A stretch of 8,904 nucleotides of DNA from Accumulibacter sp964428215 (GTDB taxonomy: Bacteria > Pseudomonadota > Gammaproteobacteria > Burkholderiales > Rhodocyclaceae). The stretch lies in the NCBI GenBank assembly GCA_964428215.1, contig CAYRXO010000149.1:1-8904 (forward strand), read 5' to 3'. A program made the position numbers and the translations under genes. The notes beneath the pieces are model-generated. The model ran no database searches. It had not been told where the DNA came from and worked only from the letters and a program-made list of their open reading frames with translations. Shown one piece after another: positions 7,250-8,904 of this stretch (position 1 is its first letter; every line of letters begins with the position of its first letter).

Positions 7250-8641
7250 ATGCCTTACGTGCCTGAAACAATCGTTGACTATATTGGCGGGACATACACC
7301 CCTGGAGCAGAAAGCGCTCTCGCGTTAAACGCTGACATCATCAACGCCTGTTGGAACAAAGCGCTTGAGCGCATGTATGACTACGACGTAAAGGTTGGCG
7401 ACCTAACGACTGATGTTACAGGCTGGCTGGCAACGCACAAGCCGCCTCAGATAAGCGAAACGGCCATATCGCCAACAAGTGTTGTGCATTCAGCCATTGT
7501 TCCGACAGACGTTACGACGACGGCAGTAACCTCAACGGCAATAACTCCAACAGCAATTGCTGCCGGAAGCATCAGCGTAACGCCAGCGGTCGAGCCGTCC
7601 ATGACGCTCGCAGACCTGAGCACGGCGACGGTATTCAATGACTTCGGAACGCTTTATACGGATATCGTTGACGATCTCGTAGCAAAGTTTCTCGGGTTCC
7701 TTGTAACGCACTTTCCAAACGAGTCGGCAACCTACGCTGCGGCTGAGGCGTACATGCTTGCCAAGATCAACAACGTCACCAACAGCGCTATCCCGGCAGC
7801 AATCAAGTCAGCAATCATAGATTCAGGCCGGGTTGAAATCATTGCCAGCGCAACACGGGCCATTGCAGACGCAACAATCCGCTTTGCTGCCATGCGTCAC
7901 CCGCTTCCGCCTGGGGCCTTGGCTGGCGCGACCGCTCGAATTGCACAGACGGCGCTGGACGCTGAAGGCGACCTTATCAAGACCGTAGCCATCAAGGACT
8001 TCGAGCTTACCGAGATGCAGATAAGGGATGCTGTTGGCAAAGCGCTTGCGAACAGGCAGGCGGCGCTTGGAGCAGCTACAGCGTACATTTCAGCGCTTGT
8101 CCAAGGCATCAACGAAGGCAACCAGATCACGAACACCGCGCATCGCGAGAGAACGTCGATGCTCGATGCTGTTCGAGGGTATTTCCAGGCCCGGATTACC
8201 GCCTCCGAAGTGGCATTAAAGGCAACGACGGCTGACGTTACGACCGAGCTTGACGCCGACAAGTCTAGCGCAGCCAACAAGCTGGAGGCCGATCGGGCGA
8301 ACCAGGCGGCCGAAATAGAAGCCGCAAAGATTACGTCTGCCGCCGAACTGGAAGCAGACAAAATTACGGCCGCAAACGCCCTTGAGGCATCAAGGCAAAA
8401 CGCAGCAAACGAACTGCAAGCAGCAATCTTCAGCGCAAACAACATGCTCGAAGCGGCCAAGCTGAGCGCAGCAAACAAACTAGACGTAGACAAGGCAAAT
8501 CAAGCAGCCGACCTTGCTGATGTTGAGAATTACATCAGGGCATTTGACGGCGAACTGAAGGCGCTGATGGCGGCTGCAGTCGGCTTGCTGAATAACGTTC
8601 GTGCCGGCGGCTCTGTCGATTACCGGGTTGATGGAACATAA
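7250..8641 (+). CDS. Alanine-rich coiled-coil structural protein with 5- and 11-residue repeats
   Basis: The ATG at 7250 lies 3 bases after the preceding stop, with AGGA at 7238-7241 as ribosome site. The 463-residue product has four visible parts. Residues 1-65 are a mixed N-terminal region. Residues 71-110 are eight 5-residue units of the form [TSG]-x-[IV]-x-x (TAISP, SAIVP, TAITP). Residues about 120-305 are alanine-rich and helical, with PLPPG near 222 as a break. Residues 309-429 are eleven consecutive 11-residue units, each with a hydrophobic residue at position 4 and mostly alanine at positions 1, 6 and 11. A helical C-terminus ends SVDYRVDGT. An 11-residue period (three turns per 11) is the hallmark of straight or slightly right-handed coiled coils, so I infer a long oligomeric rod, such as a fibre stalk or scaffold-like element. 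LEA-type proteins share 11-residue repeats, but the phage context argues for a virion part. No membrane segment or enzyme motif is seen. Confidence 0.75.
   Translation: MPYVPETIVDYIGGTYTPGAESALALNADIINACWNKALERMYDYDVKVGDLTTDVTGWLATHKPPQISETAISPTSVVHSAIVPTDVTTTAVTSTAITPTAIAAGSISVTPAVEPSMTLADLSTATVFNDFGTLYTDIVDDLVAKFLGFLVTHFPNESATYAAAEAYMLAKINNVTNSAIPAAIKSAIIDSGRVEIIASATRAIADATIRFAAMRHPLPPGALAGATARIAQTALDAEGDLIKTVAIKDFELTEMQIRDAVGKALANRQAALGAATAYISALVQGINEGNQITNTAHRERTSMLDAVRGYFQARITASEVALKATTADVTTELDADKSSAANKLEADRANQAAEIEAAKITSAAELEADKITAANALEASRQNAANELQAAIFSANNMLEAAKLSAANKLDVDKANQAADLADVENYIRAFDGELKALMAAAVGLLNNVRAGGSVDYRVDGT
7445..7579 (+). repeat. Pentad-periodic coding tract, 15-base units
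   Basis: From 7460 to 7579 there are eight successive 15-base units encoding [TSG]-x-[IV]-x-x, and a weaker ninth unit (PQISE) precedes them at 7445-7459. Position 3 is Ile or Val in every unit, and position 1 is Thr or Ser in seven of the eight clear ones. Codons vary between units (ACG, ACA), so the conservation is at protein level. The product segment is almost free of charged residues. Confidence 0.7.
8174..8536 (+). repeat. Eleven tandem 33-base units encoding an 11-residue coiled-coil repeat
   Basis: The tract divides into eleven units of exactly 33 bases with no insertion. Position 4 is Leu, Ile or Phe in all eleven; position 6 is Ala in nine; position 1 is Ala in six. Typical units are AAELEADKITA, ANALEASRQNA and NNMLEAAKLSA. 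Units at 8273 and 8471 read ANKLEADRANQ and ANKLDVDKANQ, six units apart and nearly the same in protein, yet with different codons. That points to selection on the protein or to an old duplication. Confidence 0.8.
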
Positions 8642-8643
8642 TC

Positions 8644-8745
8644 ATGAAAACATGGCTTAAAGACTTGCTCAACAAGATTCTGACCAGATGGATGTTCCCG
8701 CAGACTCGAACCGCAAAACGTGATCGAGACAATGCTGGTCCGTGA
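8644..8745 (+). CDS. Small basic ORF of 33 residues, tentative
   Basis: The ATG at 8644 comes 2 bases after the coiled-coil gene's stop, with a GGA at 8633-8635 as a possible ribosome site 8 bases upstream. The product starts with an amphipathic, lysine- and tryptophan-containing stretch (MKTWLKDLLNKILTRWMF) and continues basic (TRTAKRDRDNAGP), with TGA at 8743-8745. No family is recognised. The same frame is open again after that stop for the remaining 53 codons of the window but has no ATG, GTG or TTG, while the frame one base to the right is open from 8684 to 8821. The reading here is therefore uncertain: this may be a real small gene, the first part of a frameshifted gene, or a chance ORF. 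Placement and the close start argue mildly for translation. Confidence 0.4.
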   Translation: MKTWLKDLLNKILTRWMFPQTRTAKRDRDNAGP

Positions 8746-8821
8746 TCGCAAACGCGGGCCAATTTCAGCAGCAAACATGCCGTTGCTTCGGCGCAAACGT
8801 TCGCCAAGCATGGCAAAATAA
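8732..8821 (+). CDS. Small highly basic ORF of 29 residues, tentative
   Basis: The frame has ATG 8732 and stop TAA 8819-8821, overlapping the preceding small ORF by 14 bases. The product, MLVRDRKRGPISAANMPLLR followed by RKRSPSMAK, is strongly basic and reads like genuine coding sequence. An in-frame GTG at 8720 would add VIET, and the frame stays open back to 8684, so the true N-terminus may come from upstream by another route. The ribosome site is weak (GAGA near 8726). No family, domain or membrane segment is recognised. It may be the downstream part of a gene whose upstream part is the 8644 frame. Confidence 0.35.
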   Translation: MLVRDRKRGPISAANMPLLRRKRSPSMAK

Positions 8822-8866
8822 CTCTGCTGATAGCATACGCTACGGCAGGGTACGACCGGGGGCGAC

Positions 8867-8904
8867 ATGGCGATATTCTCAAAGCCATCGAAGACTGTGA
8901 TTCA
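8867..8904 (+). CDS. Possible start of a next gene, cut by the window edge
   Basis: An ATG at 8867 is preceded by a GGGGGCG run at 8858-8864, close to the usual ribosome-site spacing, and opens a frame (MAIFSKPSKTVI) that is still open at the right edge. Only 12 full residues are visible, so no function can be given. The alternative frame starting after 8745 also remains open to the edge, so this call is tentative. Confidence 0.35.
   Translation, partial: MAIFSKPSKTVI

Noticed and set aside
7445..7579. Gyrase-protecting pentapeptide-repeat protein (Qnr-like)
   Set aside because: Only eight or nine units are present, the central residue is Ile/Val rather than Leu/Phe, and the tract is inside a long coiled-coil phage protein.
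7897..8493. Minus-strand open frame of 198 residues rich in Ala and Ser
   Set aside because: It mirrors the alanine-rich coiled-coil repeats on the + strand; its periodicity is a by-product of the 33-base units.
8535..8888. Minus-strand frame of 117 residues over the region of tiny genes
   Set aside because: It was considered because + strand calls are weak here, but it runs into the end of the coiled-coil gene, has Cys/Arg/Ser-rich sequence and no convincing ribosome site.

Overview
The window reads as part of the late structural (tail or adsorption) region of a tailed double-stranded DNA bacteriophage or prophage. The grounds are: every supported gene lies on the + strand; neighbours overlap or are only 3 to 9 bases apart; several products have typical phage-virion sequence patterns (LamG-like lectin folds, an FN3-like plus propeller-like protein, a repetitive beta-rich protein, an alanine-rich coiled-coil protein); and there is no metabolic, RNA or transposase gene. 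Host and phage genus cannot be fixed from this window. Balanced-to-GC-rich composition and clear Shine-Dalgarno sites fit a proteobacterial host, but that is inference.

Layout. 1-95 is the 3' end of an upstream gene. 88-174 encodes a 28-residue peptide with one membrane-like segment. 174-1790 encodes a two-LamG protein with an Ig/CarboxypepD-reg-like module between the LamG domains. 1800-2228 encodes a small conserved-phage-type protein. 2237-3079 (GTG start) encodes a protein made almost wholly of twelve repeats of about 20 residues. 3072-4793 encodes a 573-residue protein with an N-terminal phage motif, an FN3-like domain and a propeller-like region. 4793-7246 encodes an 817-residue protein I cannot assign, whose last three quarters are clearly AT-richer than the surroundings. 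7250-8641 encodes an alanine-rich protein carrying a 5-residue-period tract and eleven consecutive 11-residue repeats. 8644-8904 is a compact stretch of tiny overlapping frames, probably leading into another gene at 8867.

How they may work together (inference): the order, coupling and domain types suggest that these products are co-translated and assemble into one part of the virion, probably the tail tip, fibre or adsorption apparatus. LamG-like folds are candidates for glycan contact, the 20-residue and 11-residue repeat proteins are candidates for elongated shaft elements, and the propeller-like and 817-residue proteins are candidates for hub or structural parts.

No convincing new defence, mobile or RNA system was found. 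The most unusual items are the three protein-repeat architectures, the internal base-composition break in the 817-residue gene, and the ambiguous reading frames after 8641. No promoter, terminator, tRNA, CRISPR array, insertion sequence or attachment site could be supported.
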